From positions 1 through 50,738 of the forward strand of contig NZ_QJSW01000015.1 in assembly GCF_003217495.1 (NCBI RefSeq): 50,738 bases of DNA, given 5' to 3'. Every line of letters starts with the position of its first letter. The stretch's first letter is position 1. The notes under the pieces were generated by a model. That model was not told the origin of the DNA, did not search any database, and was given only the letters and a program-made list of their open reading frames with translations. Of the stretch, positions 23,297-31,689 are shown one piece after another. A program made the position numbers and the translations under genes. The stretch is from Paenibacillus barcinonensis (GTDB taxonomy: Bacteria; Bacillota; Bacilli; Paenibacillales; Paenibacillaceae).

Positions 23297-24802
23297 CTAT
23301 TGCTGAACCTTCTCGCGATCCTTGCCTTTGTCCGATTCCCCCGCGTTTTTGTTCGCAGCGTCCCTGTCCTGCTGCATCTCTTCAACGGTTTTGACCTTCA
23401 GACGTGCAGCTCCTTTGGTGGTCTTGGTTGGAATAAGATCGCCTGCCGCAAGTCTCGCCTCAGCAGCCGTAATGGCTTCACCGTATTGCGGCAGCCACTG
23501 TGCCTGCGCAACCAGCATCTCATCGACCATCTGCCAGATTTCCTTCGGATTGCAGACCGCACCGACCAGCGGGTCCATCATAAACGCCTGCCGCAGCAGC
23601 TTGTCGTCTCCATGCACTGCCGCTTCAACTGCAAGGCGCTGTACCGAAATGCTCACATTACACACCGCTGCCGATCCGAGCGGCAGATCACCCACATGCG
23701 GCATCGAGATGCCATTGCGGTCCACATAACCCGGCGCTTCAATAATGGCATCATCCGGCAGGTTGGAGATTACGCCATTGTTTACTGTATTGAAATGACC
23801 GCGGTACACACGCCCTGTCTCCAGCCCTTCAATAATGTACGAGCCATGTTCTTCACCACGTTTTTCCGCTATATATTGCATCGGCTCATCCTTCAGCCAG
23901 TTTGGAAAATCGGTCTCAAACCAGTTGCGCCCCTCCGTACAAACTCGCAAATAGCCGCCTGTCTCCCCGTTAATCCAGCTCCCGAGATCAATCCAGTCGT
24001 TGATTTCCTCCGGGCGTTTCCGGTACCATGGCACGTATTCGCTCAGATGTCCGTTGGATTCCGTACTGTAATAACCGAAGCGGCGCAGCATGTCGATCCG
24101 AACTTTCTCCGTGCGACTGTACTCCGGGTGCTTCTCAAACGCTTCGAGCAAGTCGCCGGTAAGGTCCCTGCCTTTATGCGACGCCTGAATATACCATGTT
24201 TGATGATTGATGCCTGCACATACGATATCGACTTCACTTTTTTTCAACCCGTATACTTCTGCAATCTGATGATGACCATGCTGTACCCCGTGACAGAGCC
24301 CGATCGTCCGCACACCGCCGTATGTATTGCAGGCCCATGTCAGCATCGCCATCGGATTAGAATAGTTCAGGAGTAATACATCTGGCGCACTCTGCTCACG
24401 AATGTCTTTGCAGATGTCCAGCATCTCTGCGATTCCGCGCTGTCCATACATAATGCCGCCTGCACACAGCGTATCACCCACACACTGATCCACACCGTAT
24501 TTCAACGGAATATCTACATCGGTTGCAAAAGCCTCCAGTCCACCCACACGAATCGTACATAATACATACTTCGCATCTTTGAGTGCTTCTCTCCGATCCG
24601 TGGACCGCTGAATCTGAATGTTCAGTCCATTCTCCCGAATGTCACGCTGACACAGTTCCGTTACCATGTCCAGATTATGCTGATTAATATCGCAGAAGGC
24701 GATCTCGATGTTATTAAACTCCGGTACAGTGAGTAAATCCCGCAGCAGCCCCCGGGTAAATCCAATACTGCCCGCTCCAATAAATGCTACTTTAAACGAC
24801 AT
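23297..24802 (-). CDS. Glycoside hydrolase family 4 (alpha-galactosidase/alpha-glucosidase, MelA-like)
   Basis: 501 aa. GH4 enzymes use NAD+ and a divalent metal to cleave glycosides by an oxidation-elimination route. The Rossmann start VAFIGAGSIGFTRGLLRDLL binds NAD+. The metal and catalytic sites are seen in LNYSNPMAMLTWA, GLCHGVQHG and CAGINHQTW. The Cys-His-Gly wording is what I associate with non-phosphorylated alpha-galactoside or alpha-glucoside substrates, while 6-phospho-glycosidases have CDMP. I use ATG 24802 (GGAGG with 8-nt gap) over ATG 24808. The C-terminus is a charged Lys/Asp/Glu tail. It follows the ChbG-like gene by 175 bp and has its own cre-like site. Confidence 0.92.
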   Translation of the reverse strand: MSFKVAFIGAGSIGFTRGLLRDLLTVPEFNNIEIAFCDINQHNLDMVTELCQRDIRENGLNIQIQRSTDRREALKDAKYVLCTIRVGGLEAFATDVDIPLKYGVDQCVGDTLCAGGIMYGQRGIAEMLDICKDIREQSAPDVLLLNYSNPMAMLTWACNTYGGVRTIGLCHGVQHGHHQIAEVYGLKKSEVDIVCAGINHQTWYIQASHKGRDLTGDLLEAFEKHPEYSRTEKVRIDMLRRFGYYSTESNGHLSEYVPWYRKRPEEINDWIDLGSWINGETGGYLRVCTEGRNWFETDFPNWLKDEPMQYIAEKRGEEHGSYIIEGLETGRVYRGHFNTVNNGVISNLPDDAIIEAPGYVDRNGISMPHVGDLPLGSAAVCNVSISVQRLAVEAAVHGDDKLLRQAFMMDPLVGAVCNPKEIWQMVDEMLVAQAQWLPQYGEAITAAEARLAAGDLIPTKTTKGAARLKVKTVEEMQQDRDAANKNAGESDKGKDREKVQQ

Positions 24803-24882
24803 GCACATGTCCTCCCGTAATCCGAACCTTCCGGCATCGGTTAATGACTTGCTTCATGGGTTCATTGTAGCAATGGAGGGTT

Positions 24883-24896
24883 AGATAGCGTTATCA
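24883..24896 (-). promoter_or_regulatory. CcpA (cre) site upstream of the GH4 gene
   Basis: On the minus strand TGATAACGCTATCT matches the cre consensus TGWAARCGYTWNCW at 13 of 14 positions. It lies about 80 bp upstream of the GH4 start, which suggests glucose repression and a separate promoter for this gene. Confidence 0.65.
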
Positions 24897-24977
24897 AAAT
24901 CATGACCTGTTCACAAGCAAGGTGTCAAAAATCCTAACTTGCATATTGTGCCCCGGCACGGCTGCGGGAAACCTCCT

Positions 24978-25742
24978 TTATAGCTGGCTATAGCTGATTA
25001 GTTGAATCCCTTGCTGTCTCACATATTCCCGCAGTGCCGGATTCATTAATAAAGCGAGATCGTGCTCACGCTCATCTGCGAGTGATGAGATACTGCGCAG
25101 TTCCCCATCCGCATATCCTGGATGTCCAGCAATTTCAACGATACATTCGGTATCTTTATACTGCTCCAACACACTACGAAACCAGCATTCCTGAAGAGAA
25201 GGCATAGCCGGATCAACACATAATATATCTGTGGACCGAACACCTGCATCCACAAGCCTTCCCTCCAGCTCGGGAGACAAGATATCATCTCTTCTCATGG
25301 GAACGTTATACTCCCGAGCCAGTTCTATGACCAAATCATGCATTTGCGCATCCTTCACACTCACCCCATGATGGGTATCCAGATGGTTCAACGTTAACCC
25401 GGAAGCCAGAAACTTCTCAATCTGTGCCTTCAGCTCCGCCCGGACTTCTCCAGGATTATAGGACGTAGGGATAAGTCCAGGTTTTCGATAGAAACGACCC
25501 GACTCATCGACGATACTCTGAACAGCCGAAGCTTGCAGCACAGGGGTCATGAACGTCAGGTTCAAATGCACTCCCATAGCCGTGATGCCCGCTTCAAGGG
25601 CCATGGCACTGCTCTGCTCAAAATGTACCGAATTCACCAGTGCTGAGGTATCTGTAATCAGACCTTGTTTCATGCCTAGGATGATACCTTCGCTGACTCT
25701 CATGGTGATCCCATAATCGTCTGCATTAACAATCAGCTTCAT
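24978..25742 (-). CDS. ChbG/HpnK (YdjC) family carbohydrate deacetylase
   Basis: A 254-aa cytoplasmic TIM-barrel deacetylase of the YdjC/ChbG family, which removes N-acetyl groups from chitooligosaccharides or related amino sugars. The metal site is evident: KLIVNADDYGIT (Asp-Asp), GVHLNLT and LDTHHGV, plus the C-terminal AGHPGY motif. All are intact. ATG 25742 has GGGGGAGGAG upstream; the frame could open 27 nt earlier but without support. It lies 27 bp behind the PTS gene, so both are on one message under LicT control. The pairing with a PTS and a GH4 enzyme recalls the chb operon of enterics. Confidence 0.9.
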   Translation of the reverse strand: MKLIVNADDYGITMRVSEGIILGMKQGLITDTSALVNSVHFEQSSAMALEAGITAMGVHLNLTFMTPVLQASAVQSIVDESGRFYRKPGLIPTSYNPGEVRAELKAQIEKFLASGLTLNHLDTHHGVSVKDAQMHDLVIELAREYNVPMRRDDILSPELEGRLVDAGVRSTDILCVDPAMPSLQECWFRSVLEQYKDTECIVEIAGHPGYADGELRSISSLADEREHDLALLMNPALREYVRQQGIQLISYSQL

Positions 25743-25769
25743 CTTGCTCCTCCCCCTTCTCTGTTTCAC

Positions 25770-27707
25770 TTATGATCGAACAGATAACAGTCCCTCTTTT
25801 ACAGCAACCTTGCCTTGTGACAGCAACGGCGTAATTACACGGAATTGATCGGAGTTTGTCACCACAATCGGAGTAGTCAGTTTAAAGCCTTCCTTCTGGA
25901 TACGATCCATATCAAACTCAATCAGCACCTCGCCTACTCGGACCCGGTCACCTTGCTGAACCTTTTGTGTAAAATACTGCCCCTTTAATCTCACCGTATC
26001 TATGCCGATATGCATGAGAATTTCTACTCCTTCATCCGAAGTGACTGCGATGGCATGTGCACTTTTCATCGTTACCGAAACGAGGCCATCTACTGGGGAT
26101 ACCAATTGTCCTTTAGAGGGAATGATCGCTGCACCTCTGCCCATCGACTCTGAGGAGAACACCACATCCTCCACTTCATGAAGTGGAATAACCGTACCTT
26201 CGAGTGGACTTGTAATCATGCATTCCATCATGCCGCTCGTATCCATGCCCGCTGCGCCTCGTTCCATTTTTTCCGTAGATGATCCAGGAATCGCTTGCTG
26301 GTTATTTTCACTTTCACTTTGCTTATTCTGTTTTTTTTGTAGCTCAGTACCTTCAGCACCCTGATCGGTTTTCTTACTCTCATAACCAAACAGCACAACA
26401 CATAGGGCTCCGCCTGCAATGGCAGTCAATATGCCAATAATGTAGAACAGCATCGGACTCTGTGCCGGCAGTGTGAACACATTAATGAAGAAATTGAACA
26501 CAATCAGCTTTACACCGAGATACCCCATCAAACCACCACCGATAGCTCCAGCTACTACTAAATAGATGAGTGTTTTACGGTAACGCAGAATAATACCATA
26601 CAGAATAGGCTCAGTAACACCCGACAAAATTGCCGACAGGAAGGCAGAACCACTTAAAGCCTTGAGGTCCTTATCCTTTGTTTTCAGGAATACGCCTAGA
26701 CCAATACCCATAGAAGCCGCTACCGATGTCGCCGCAAGCGGTACGATGAGATCCCCCCCGGCGCTCAGATTCCCCATAATGATAGGCACCGTCGCCCAGT
26801 GTAATCCAAGCAATACAAGAAAGGACCACGTTCCCCCCAGAATAATCCCGGCGATAACAGAGTTGCTGTTAATCAGGAAATTAACGATATCACCGATCCA
26901 CTGGCCTACATACTGTCCGAATGGACCAATCAACATAGCCGTGAGGGGTACCATAATGATAAGGGAAAAGAACGGTACCGCGAACAATTGTACATTTTTA
27001 TGCATGATTTTTTTCAGGAACCTCTCCAGAACCGCATAGATGCTAACTGCGATGAACATCGGAAAGACCGACGAAGCGTAGTTCATTAACGATACGGGAA
27101 TCCCTAGAAAATGAGTTGTACTGCCTGCTGCTGTCAATGCCGTAAAATTCGGTTCCATTAATGCGGCTCCAATCGCTGCCGCCATATAAGAATTCACATT
27201 CAGGACTTTAGCAATCGTAATGCCAAGCAGGATCGGCAGGAAATAAAAGATGGAGTTTCCTGCCGCAGCCAATATCGCATATGTTCCACTGTCCACAGCA
27301 ATCCAGCCCGCTTGCTCAAGCACAATTAATAAGGCCTTCACCAGACCAGCCCCGGCAAATACCGGGATTAATGGCGTCAGACTGCCTGATATCAAGCCGA
27401 AGATGGCCGCACGAATACCCTTCTTTTCTTTCACATCGCCTTCACTGGATGCTGTTCCATCGAATTCACCCTCTGCAACGATATGTTTGTATACCTCAGA
27501 GACATCATTGCCTACAACGACCTGAAATTGGCCGCCGCTTTCAACGACCTTCAGAATACCCGCCGTGTTTTCCAACGTTTTTGCGTCGGCCTTTCGGTTA
27601 TCGTTCAAGACAAATCTTAAACGGGTAGCGCAGTGAGTCAGTGATTGAATGTTGTTTCTTCCCCCGACGTGGTCTACAATGTTTTGAGCCAATTTTTGAT
27701 GATTCAT
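25770..27707 (-). CDS. PTS beta-glucoside-type transporter EIIBCA
   Basis: A 645-aa three-domain permease that phosphorylates its sugar on import. EIIB is at residues 1-90, with the phosphorylated cysteine in LTHCATRLRF (Cys26). EIIC, about ten membrane segments, spans roughly 110-445, with the sugar-site motif SGVTEPILYG. EIIA-Glc-like follows from about 495, with the active His in ILMHIGIDTV. Between C and A is a long polar linker (KKTDQGAEGTELQKKQNKQSE). It is most like BglF/BglP. The substrate is a beta-glucoside or related disaccharide by family. A RAT-terminator lies in its leader and licT directly upstream, so expression needs antitermination. Confidence 0.95.
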   Translation of the reverse strand: MNHQKLAQNIVDHVGGRNNIQSLTHCATRLRFVLNDNRKADAKTLENTAGILKVVESGGQFQVVVGNDVSEVYKHIVAEGEFDGTASSEGDVKEKKGIRAAIFGLISGSLTPLIPVFAGAGLVKALLIVLEQAGWIAVDSGTYAILAAAGNSIFYFLPILLGITIAKVLNVNSYMAAAIGAALMEPNFTALTAAGSTTHFLGIPVSLMNYASSVFPMFIAVSIYAVLERFLKKIMHKNVQLFAVPFFSLIIMVPLTAMLIGPFGQYVGQWIGDIVNFLINSNSVIAGIILGGTWSFLVLLGLHWATVPIIMGNLSAGGDLIVPLAATSVAASMGIGLGVFLKTKDKDLKALSGSAFLSAILSGVTEPILYGIILRYRKTLIYLVVAGAIGGGLMGYLGVKLIVFNFFINVFTLPAQSPMLFYIIGILTAIAGGALCVVLFGYESKKTDQGAEGTELQKKQNKQSESENNQQAIPGSSTEKMERGAAGMDTSGMMECMITSPLEGTVIPLHEVEDVVFSSESMGRGAAIIPSKGQLVSPVDGLVSVTMKSAHAIAVTSDEGVEILMHIGIDTVRLKGQYFTQKVQQGDRVRVGEVLIEFDMDRIQKEGFKLTTPIVVTNSDQFRVITPLLSQGKVAVKEGLLSVRS

Positions 27708-27789
27708 GTTGTTCCCCCCATACTTTTGTTATATCTACTACAATTCACGTCTTGCTTCATCATCCGCTACGATATCAGCAACGATGACA

Positions 27790-27879
27790 AAATAAAAACC
27801 TGAACTGAAGCTCGTCTACTGACCTTAGTCAATATACAAGCCTCAATTCAGGTTTCGCCTGCCGAACAGTCACAATCCC
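27790..27879 (-). promoter_or_regulatory. RAT antiterminator and terminator before the PTS gene
   Basis: On the minus strand the ribonucleic antitermination sequence (27845-27879) reads GGGATTGTGACTG... GGCAGGCGAAACCT, the usual LicT/BglG binding hairpin. Its 3' part overlaps a terminator (AACCTGAA... TTCAGGTT followed by TTTATTTT, 27790-27854). Binding of LicT would block the terminator and let transcription enter the PTS and ChbG genes. Confidence 0.9.
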
Positions 27880-27906
27880 TTTATATACAATTTGTACGAA
27901 AACCGT

Positions 27907-28758
27907 TCATTCTTCTGCAAGATCATGCTCACGATTGGTAACCCGATGAATATGGATCATGAAATACACCATTTCTTCATTCGTTGTTTTCTTCTCGTAG
28001 TTAATCTCCAGGTAGTTTCTAATCTTTCTGGCACATGCATATGATTCGGGGTACTTGTCCTTCACATGATCATATAAAGAATCTCTTTCTTCCGGCATCA
28101 ACTCATCATGCAAAATTCTGTACGCAAAATATCGCAAGTGTGTGAGGAAACGACTGTAATTGATCGAGCTTTCGTCCAGCTTGATTCCGAAGTGATATTT
28201 CACGATGTTTGCCAGATCGTTAACGATCTTTGTCATCTGATAGGTTTGTTTCATATCCTGCCCACGCTGCTGTGCATTGACAAAATGAAGGGCAATGGAA
28301 CCCGCTTCATCTTCAGGTAGCTTGATACCTGTTTTCTCTTCAATGATGTACAACGCATGCTGCGCAACCTCGTATTCGGCGGCATAGAATTTTTTGATCT
28401 CCCATAACAAAGCATTCTTTACAATGATGCCTTCAGGTAACCTTCTTAGTGCGAAGCTGATATGATCCGTTAGAGTGATGTAGATGTTGTCACTGAATTT
28501 AAGAGCAAGCTGTTGTTCGGCATATTCAATAATTTCATTCGACAACTCCAGATGTTCGGTGGGAATCTCACCAATCAGACCGATCAATTTGTCAGACGTC
28601 GCTTTTTCAACGACAAACTTTTTCTCCACTTGCGAAAAATCAATAACATCACGGTTATGTTTGTTGTATCCGATCCCTTTTCCCATGACAATCATTTCAT
28701 TCCCATCATCGTCCGTCAATAAAATGACGTTATTGTTAAAGATTTTCCTGATCTTCAT
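27907..28758 (-). CDS. licT: LicT/BglG family transcriptional antiterminator
   Basis: 283 aa with the standard layout. An RNA-binding CAT domain is at residues 1-60 (KIRKIFNNNVILLTDDDGNE, GKGIGYNK). Two PTS regulation domains follow, PRD1 (about 70-170) and PRD2 (about 175-283). Phosphorylatable histidines are seen in TDHISFAL and ALHFVNAQ (PRD1) and in LTHLRYFAYR and MIHIHRV (PRD2). The start at ATG 28758 has GGGGGTG upstream. It precedes the PTS gene and has its own RAT-terminator leader, giving autoregulation. Phosphorylation by the PTS and HPr should set activity by sugar supply. Confidence 0.95.
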   Translation of the reverse strand: MKIRKIFNNNVILLTDDDGNEMIVMGKGIGYNKHNRDVIDFSQVEKKFVVEKATSDKLIGLIGEIPTEHLELSNEIIEYAEQQLALKFSDNIYITLTDHISFALRRLPEGIIVKNALLWEIKKFYAAEYEVAQHALYIIEEKTGIKLPEDEAGSIALHFVNAQQRGQDMKQTYQMTKIVNDLANIVKYHFGIKLDESSINYSRFLTHLRYFAYRILHDELMPEERDSLYDHVKDKYPESYACARKIRNYLEINYEKKTTNEEMVYFMIHIHRVTNREHDLAEE

Positions 28759-28792
28759 TTGCATCACCCCCATCTCATCCCATTAATGCTCC

Positions 28793-28881
28793 ATAAAAAA
28801 AACCTAAATTGAAGCAGCAACATGCACAACTCATGTCTACTACGAACAATTTAGGTATCGCCTGCCGAACAGTCACAATCC
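28793..28881 (-). promoter_or_regulatory. RAT antiterminator and terminator before licT
   Basis: A second RAT (28848-28881, GGATTGTGACTG... GGCAGGCGATACCT on the minus strand) overlaps a terminator with stem ACCTAAATTG / CAATTTAGGT and a run of T. The RAT is nearly identical to the one before the PTS gene, so LicT controls both itself and the transporter. Confidence 0.9.
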
Positions 28882-28888
28882 TCAATAT

Positions 28889-28916
28889 ATGATATTAAAC
28901 ACTAACCTATTGTCAA
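28889..28916 (-). promoter_or_regulatory. Promoter of the licT-PTS operon
   Basis: On the minus strand a perfect -35 TTGACA (28911-28916) is followed after 16 bp by TATCAT (28889-28894). Transcription would begin just before the RAT, as in other licT operons. No cre match was found here. Confidence 0.7.
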
Positions 28917-28997
28917 CGCTGTTGCTTTGAACAAAGGATATCATGAATACCCTTTCAATTCAACATTTAGTTTCTGCCCGCCCGGCAATCTTGCTCC

Positions 28998-30080
28998 TTA
29001 CCCGGATTCATCCGGGTAATTCCACTGAGTACGCTCCATAGAAGTCCGATATTGAACAGGTGTGCTCCCTGTATATTTTTTGAAAAGCATGTGAAAATAC
29101 TGCCGACTTCCTATGCCAACGTAGTCCGAAATTTCGGAGATCGGGATATTCGTCTGCTGCAGCAGCATCTTGGCTTTCTCCATCCGCAGCATCGTCAAAT
29201 ACTCCGTAGGGGTCTGGCGGATAGAGTTACGGAAAATGCGATGCAAATATCCCGGATGCAGATTAACCGCCGCTGCCATGTCCTTCACCTGGATGCTGCG
29301 ATCCATATTGTGATGCATGAATTCAATTGTGCGTTTCACATATAGCTCTGTGTGATCCGTTGCACTGCGTTCCATCTCCCCTCGCAGTCTAGCGATCCGA
29401 ACGAGCAGTTGCATAAATAACGAGCGAACCAGCGTGCCCTGCTCCAAGGAGGTGAGGTTCCGTGCTTCACGATGAATTGTGCGCTCTTGGGTGGGAATAA
29501 CGCCCATTCGAATTGCAGCACTCCCGGAAGCCTCCCGACCTTGAGCTGTCCCTTGTCGCTGCCTGTGCTCCGTACGCTCCTGTCTTTGCTCCACCAGACC
29601 GCGCTGGTCCAGCTCCAGCACCAGACTTTTCATCGTGTGGTACACCTCCTCCGGGTCAGGCAATACAAGATAAGGGACGTTACAGGTAAGGAAGGTGTAG
29701 AGTTCATCCTCTTCAAGCGCGAGCTGCCGGATGGAGGGATGTCCGGGGGACAGACGCACGAAGCCAAATTCCACATTCAGCATCCGGCACGGCACGCCGT
29801 CCTGCACCAAAAGCCGATGAGGGACGCCTGCATCCAGCAGAATGAATTGTCCTTTTTTCAACACAGCCTGCTCCGAGCTTCCATCCGTCATCATCACATC
29901 CACTCGGCACACGCCTGACATGATGTACATAATCTCCGTGGAATCGTGGGTGTGATAGGACATCTGGTAATTCTCCCACTGCTTGTAATAATACGCGAAA
30001 AATCGTGGTCCCCAGTCCTCTGTTCTCAGCTGTTCCTGAAAAAGACTGCCCGCTTGGCAGCGAGCCGGATGCATCCCCAT
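28998..30080 (-). CDS. AraC family regulator with cupin sensor domain
   Basis: 360 aa. The N-terminal half is a cupin sensor (YHTHDSTEIMYIMSGVCRVDV, then GQFILLDAGVPHRLL). The C-terminal 100 residues carry the double helix-turn-helix (IQVKDMAAAVNLHPGYLHRIFRNSIRQTPTEYL and ISEISDYVGIGSRQYFHMLFKKYTGSTPVQYR), typical of AraC regulators of sugar genes. Between them is a 40-residue basic, Gln/Arg-rich linker, probably disordered. I use ATG 30080 (AGGGAGG with an 8-nt gap); the frame opens at a GTG 9 nt earlier. It stands alone between licT and an S51 peptidase gene. Targets are unknown; nearby sugar or polysaccharide genes are candidates. Confidence 0.92.
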   Translation of the reverse strand: MGMHPARCQAGSLFQEQLRTEDWGPRFFAYYYKQWENYQMSYHTHDSTEIMYIMSGVCRVDVMMTDGSSEQAVLKKGQFILLDAGVPHRLLVQDGVPCRMLNVEFGFVRLSPGHPSIRQLALEEDELYTFLTCNVPYLVLPDPEEVYHTMKSLVLELDQRGLVEQRQERTEHRQRQGTAQGREASGSAAIRMGVIPTQERTIHREARNLTSLEQGTLVRSLFMQLLVRIARLRGEMERSATDHTELYVKRTIEFMHHNMDRSIQVKDMAAAVNLHPGYLHRIFRNSIRQTPTEYLTMLRMEKAKMLLQQTNIPISEISDYVGIGSRQYFHMLFKKYTGSTPVQYRTSMERTQWNYPDESG

Positions 30081-30160
30081 CCTGTACACCTCCCTGTATC
30101 TGCTGTATGAAGTACAGCAGCCGTTATGCTGGAATACACCTCAACAAAAAGAGACTGATG

Positions 30161-30775
30161 TTATACTTCAACGATGCGATGCTGCTCTCCATTCATTACA
30201 ATGACCTGCGCATTCGTGATCGGGACAAGCGACAGCGTGGACTCATATTCTGCAATGACTTGTGCCGCCGATTCAACAAACGGGAAGCAGCCTACATGTG
30301 GCACAGGATAAAAATCAACCGCATTCAGCCCGCGGTAATCGGACAGGTCTGGTGCTGCAGCACAGTCATCCATTGCCTTCACATACGCAATATCTGGAGC
30401 AAGGATGATGGAACCAGCCGACTCCCCGATATAGATTTTCCCCGCTTGAATATGGGCCCGGATTAACGACTCTGCCCCGCTTCGACGAAGCTCCTGTAAC
30501 AGGAAAAAGGTGTTGCCGCCCGACACATAGATCAGATCGCTCTGCTCTAGCTTGTTCGTCACTTCTTCCGGTGCTGCAGTGGATACTTCCAGATCCTCTA
30601 CGATAAGCCCCCACTGCTCCAAAGCTTGTCTGCCCGCATGTACATAAGCATCATAGGACTCCGTAACAGAAGCTGTAGGGATGAAAGTGACTCTTCTGCC
30701 TGCTAAGTCCTCCCCCAGTGTATGTAACAAACTTGCTGTCTCTTCGAACGAAGCGGATAAAAATAATTTTTTCAT
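30161..30775 (-). CDS. Peptidase S51 (PepE-like) family protein
   Basis: 204 aa of the class I glutamine amidotransferase-like fold, S51 branch. The nucleophile elbow GESAGS (Ser in IYIGESAGSIIL) and YVSGGNTFFLLQEL are both clear, and a conserved His lies in VPHVGCFPF. Members are dipeptidases (PepE) or cyanophycinases; the short size and wording here suggest a PepE-like cytoplasmic enzyme. I prefer ATG 30775 (GGAGG 9 nt upstream) to ATG 30781. It is a single gene, divergent from the histidine phosphatase. Confidence 0.88.
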   Translation of the reverse strand: MKKLFLSASFEETASLLHTLGEDLAGRRVTFIPTASVTESYDAYVHAGRQALEQWGLIVEDLEVSTAAPEEVTNKLEQSDLIYVSGGNTFFLLQELRRSGAESLIRAHIQAGKIYIGESAGSIILAPDIAYVKAMDDCAAAPDLSDYRGLNAVDFYPVPHVGCFPFVESAAQVIAEYESTLSLVPITNAQVIVMNGEQHRIVEV

Positions 30776-30902
30776 CTTCATAGACCTCCGTGCTTTTTGA
30801 TTTATGATATGCTTTCATTATATACCTTTGAATGCAGGATGCGATGACGTATTATCACAGCTCTAAGGAAGTGGAACTAAAACATTCACATTCTCCACTT
30901 TG

Positions 30903-30930
30903 TTGACAGATTAATCTGACATTTTAAAAT
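30903..30930 (+). promoter_or_regulatory. Promoter of the histidine phosphatase gene
   Basis: TTGACA (30903-30908), 16 bp, TAAAAT (30925-30930). AAGGAG lies 9 nt before the ATG at 30954, so the leader is short. Confidence 0.6.
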
Positions 30931-30953
30931 TCAACCTGAAGGAGATTTCACGG

Positions 30954-31577
30954 ATGAGTACAACCTTTTATCTGGTCAGACACGGTATCAAAAAAAGTGA
31001 TATGGGTGATGTGGCGCTAACCACCGAAGGCAGCCAGCAAGCCCAGCTAACCGCCAGGCATTTTGCAAACGCTCCATATGCCATCCACCGCATCGTGGCA
31101 AGTCCGCTCCGGCGAGCACAAGAAACGGCCCAAGCCATCGCCTCCCTTACCCAAGCCGCTGTAACAAAAGATGCACGGTTACGTGAGCGTGCGAATTGGG
31201 GCGATGATCCTGAGCAAACCTTTGAACAGTTCGTAGCCTTGTGGGATCAATGCACAGCAGACCCGGAATTCATGCCGCATGTCGGCGATTCCGCCAAGCA
31301 GGCAGGCATGCGCCTCGCCTCGCTTCTGGACGAACTAGCCGCTCAGGAGCCCGCGGGCAGTCACATCGTACTGGCTACGCACGGCGGTCTGATTACCGAT
31401 TTTCTGGTGCAAACGTTCTCCGAGCAGGAGCTGAATGGCTGGCATCCGAATTTTCTGGCTGTGCAGAAACGTCTGGTCCCCGAGTGCTCGATTACGAAGC
31501 TGATTTACCGGGATGGTCAATATACGCTGGAGTCCTTTGCTTCAGCAGACCACTTAACCCAGAACGTCGAAGGATAG
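30954..31577 (+). CDS. Histidine phosphatase family protein
   Basis: 207 aa of the phosphoglycerate mutase-like superfamily. The catalytic RHG is in YLVRHGIKKSD near the N-terminus, followed by LTTEGSQQAQLTARHF, SPLRRAQETAQAI and the second histidine in LATHGGLITDFL. All active-site residues are in place. Substrates of such small members vary (sugar phosphates, nucleotides), and I cannot name one. It is a single gene with its own promoter and a terminator shared with the converging lyase gene. Confidence 0.92.
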   Translation: MSTTFYLVRHGIKKSDMGDVALTTEGSQQAQLTARHFANAPYAIHRIVASPLRRAQETAQAIASLTQAAVTKDARLRERANWGDDPEQTFEQFVALWDQCTADPEFMPHVGDSAKQAGMRLASLLDELAAQEPAGSHIVLATHGGLITDFLVQTFSEQELNGWHPNFLAVQKRLVPECSITKLIYRDGQYTLESFASADHLTQNVEG

Positions 31578-31599
31578 TTGAGGCGTTGGGGAACAAAAA

Positions 31600-31660
31600 A
31601 GCTCTGGAATATTCCTGTCTCATCGTACACAGTCATATCCAGAGCTATATTTGTTTATTT
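31600..31660. terminator. Bidirectional terminator between the phosphatase and the PL11 lyase
   Basis: A stem AGCTCTGGA / TCCAGAGCT, with further ATAT pairing, lies between the two convergent genes. AAAAAA precedes it and a T-rich run follows, so it can act on both strands. Confidence 0.65.
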
Positions 31661-31689
31661 GGGCATTCGGTCAAACATACATCCTGAGC

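Noticed and set aside
23300..24376. 358-codon plus-strand frame opposite the GH4 gene
   Set aside because: Long only because of codon bias on the coding strand. The GH4 frame has all catalytic motifs.
28208..28225. GATCGTTAACGATC palindrome within licT as another copy of the 24-nt element
   Set aside because: It is inside coding sequence and lacks the AATA end at the fixed distance.
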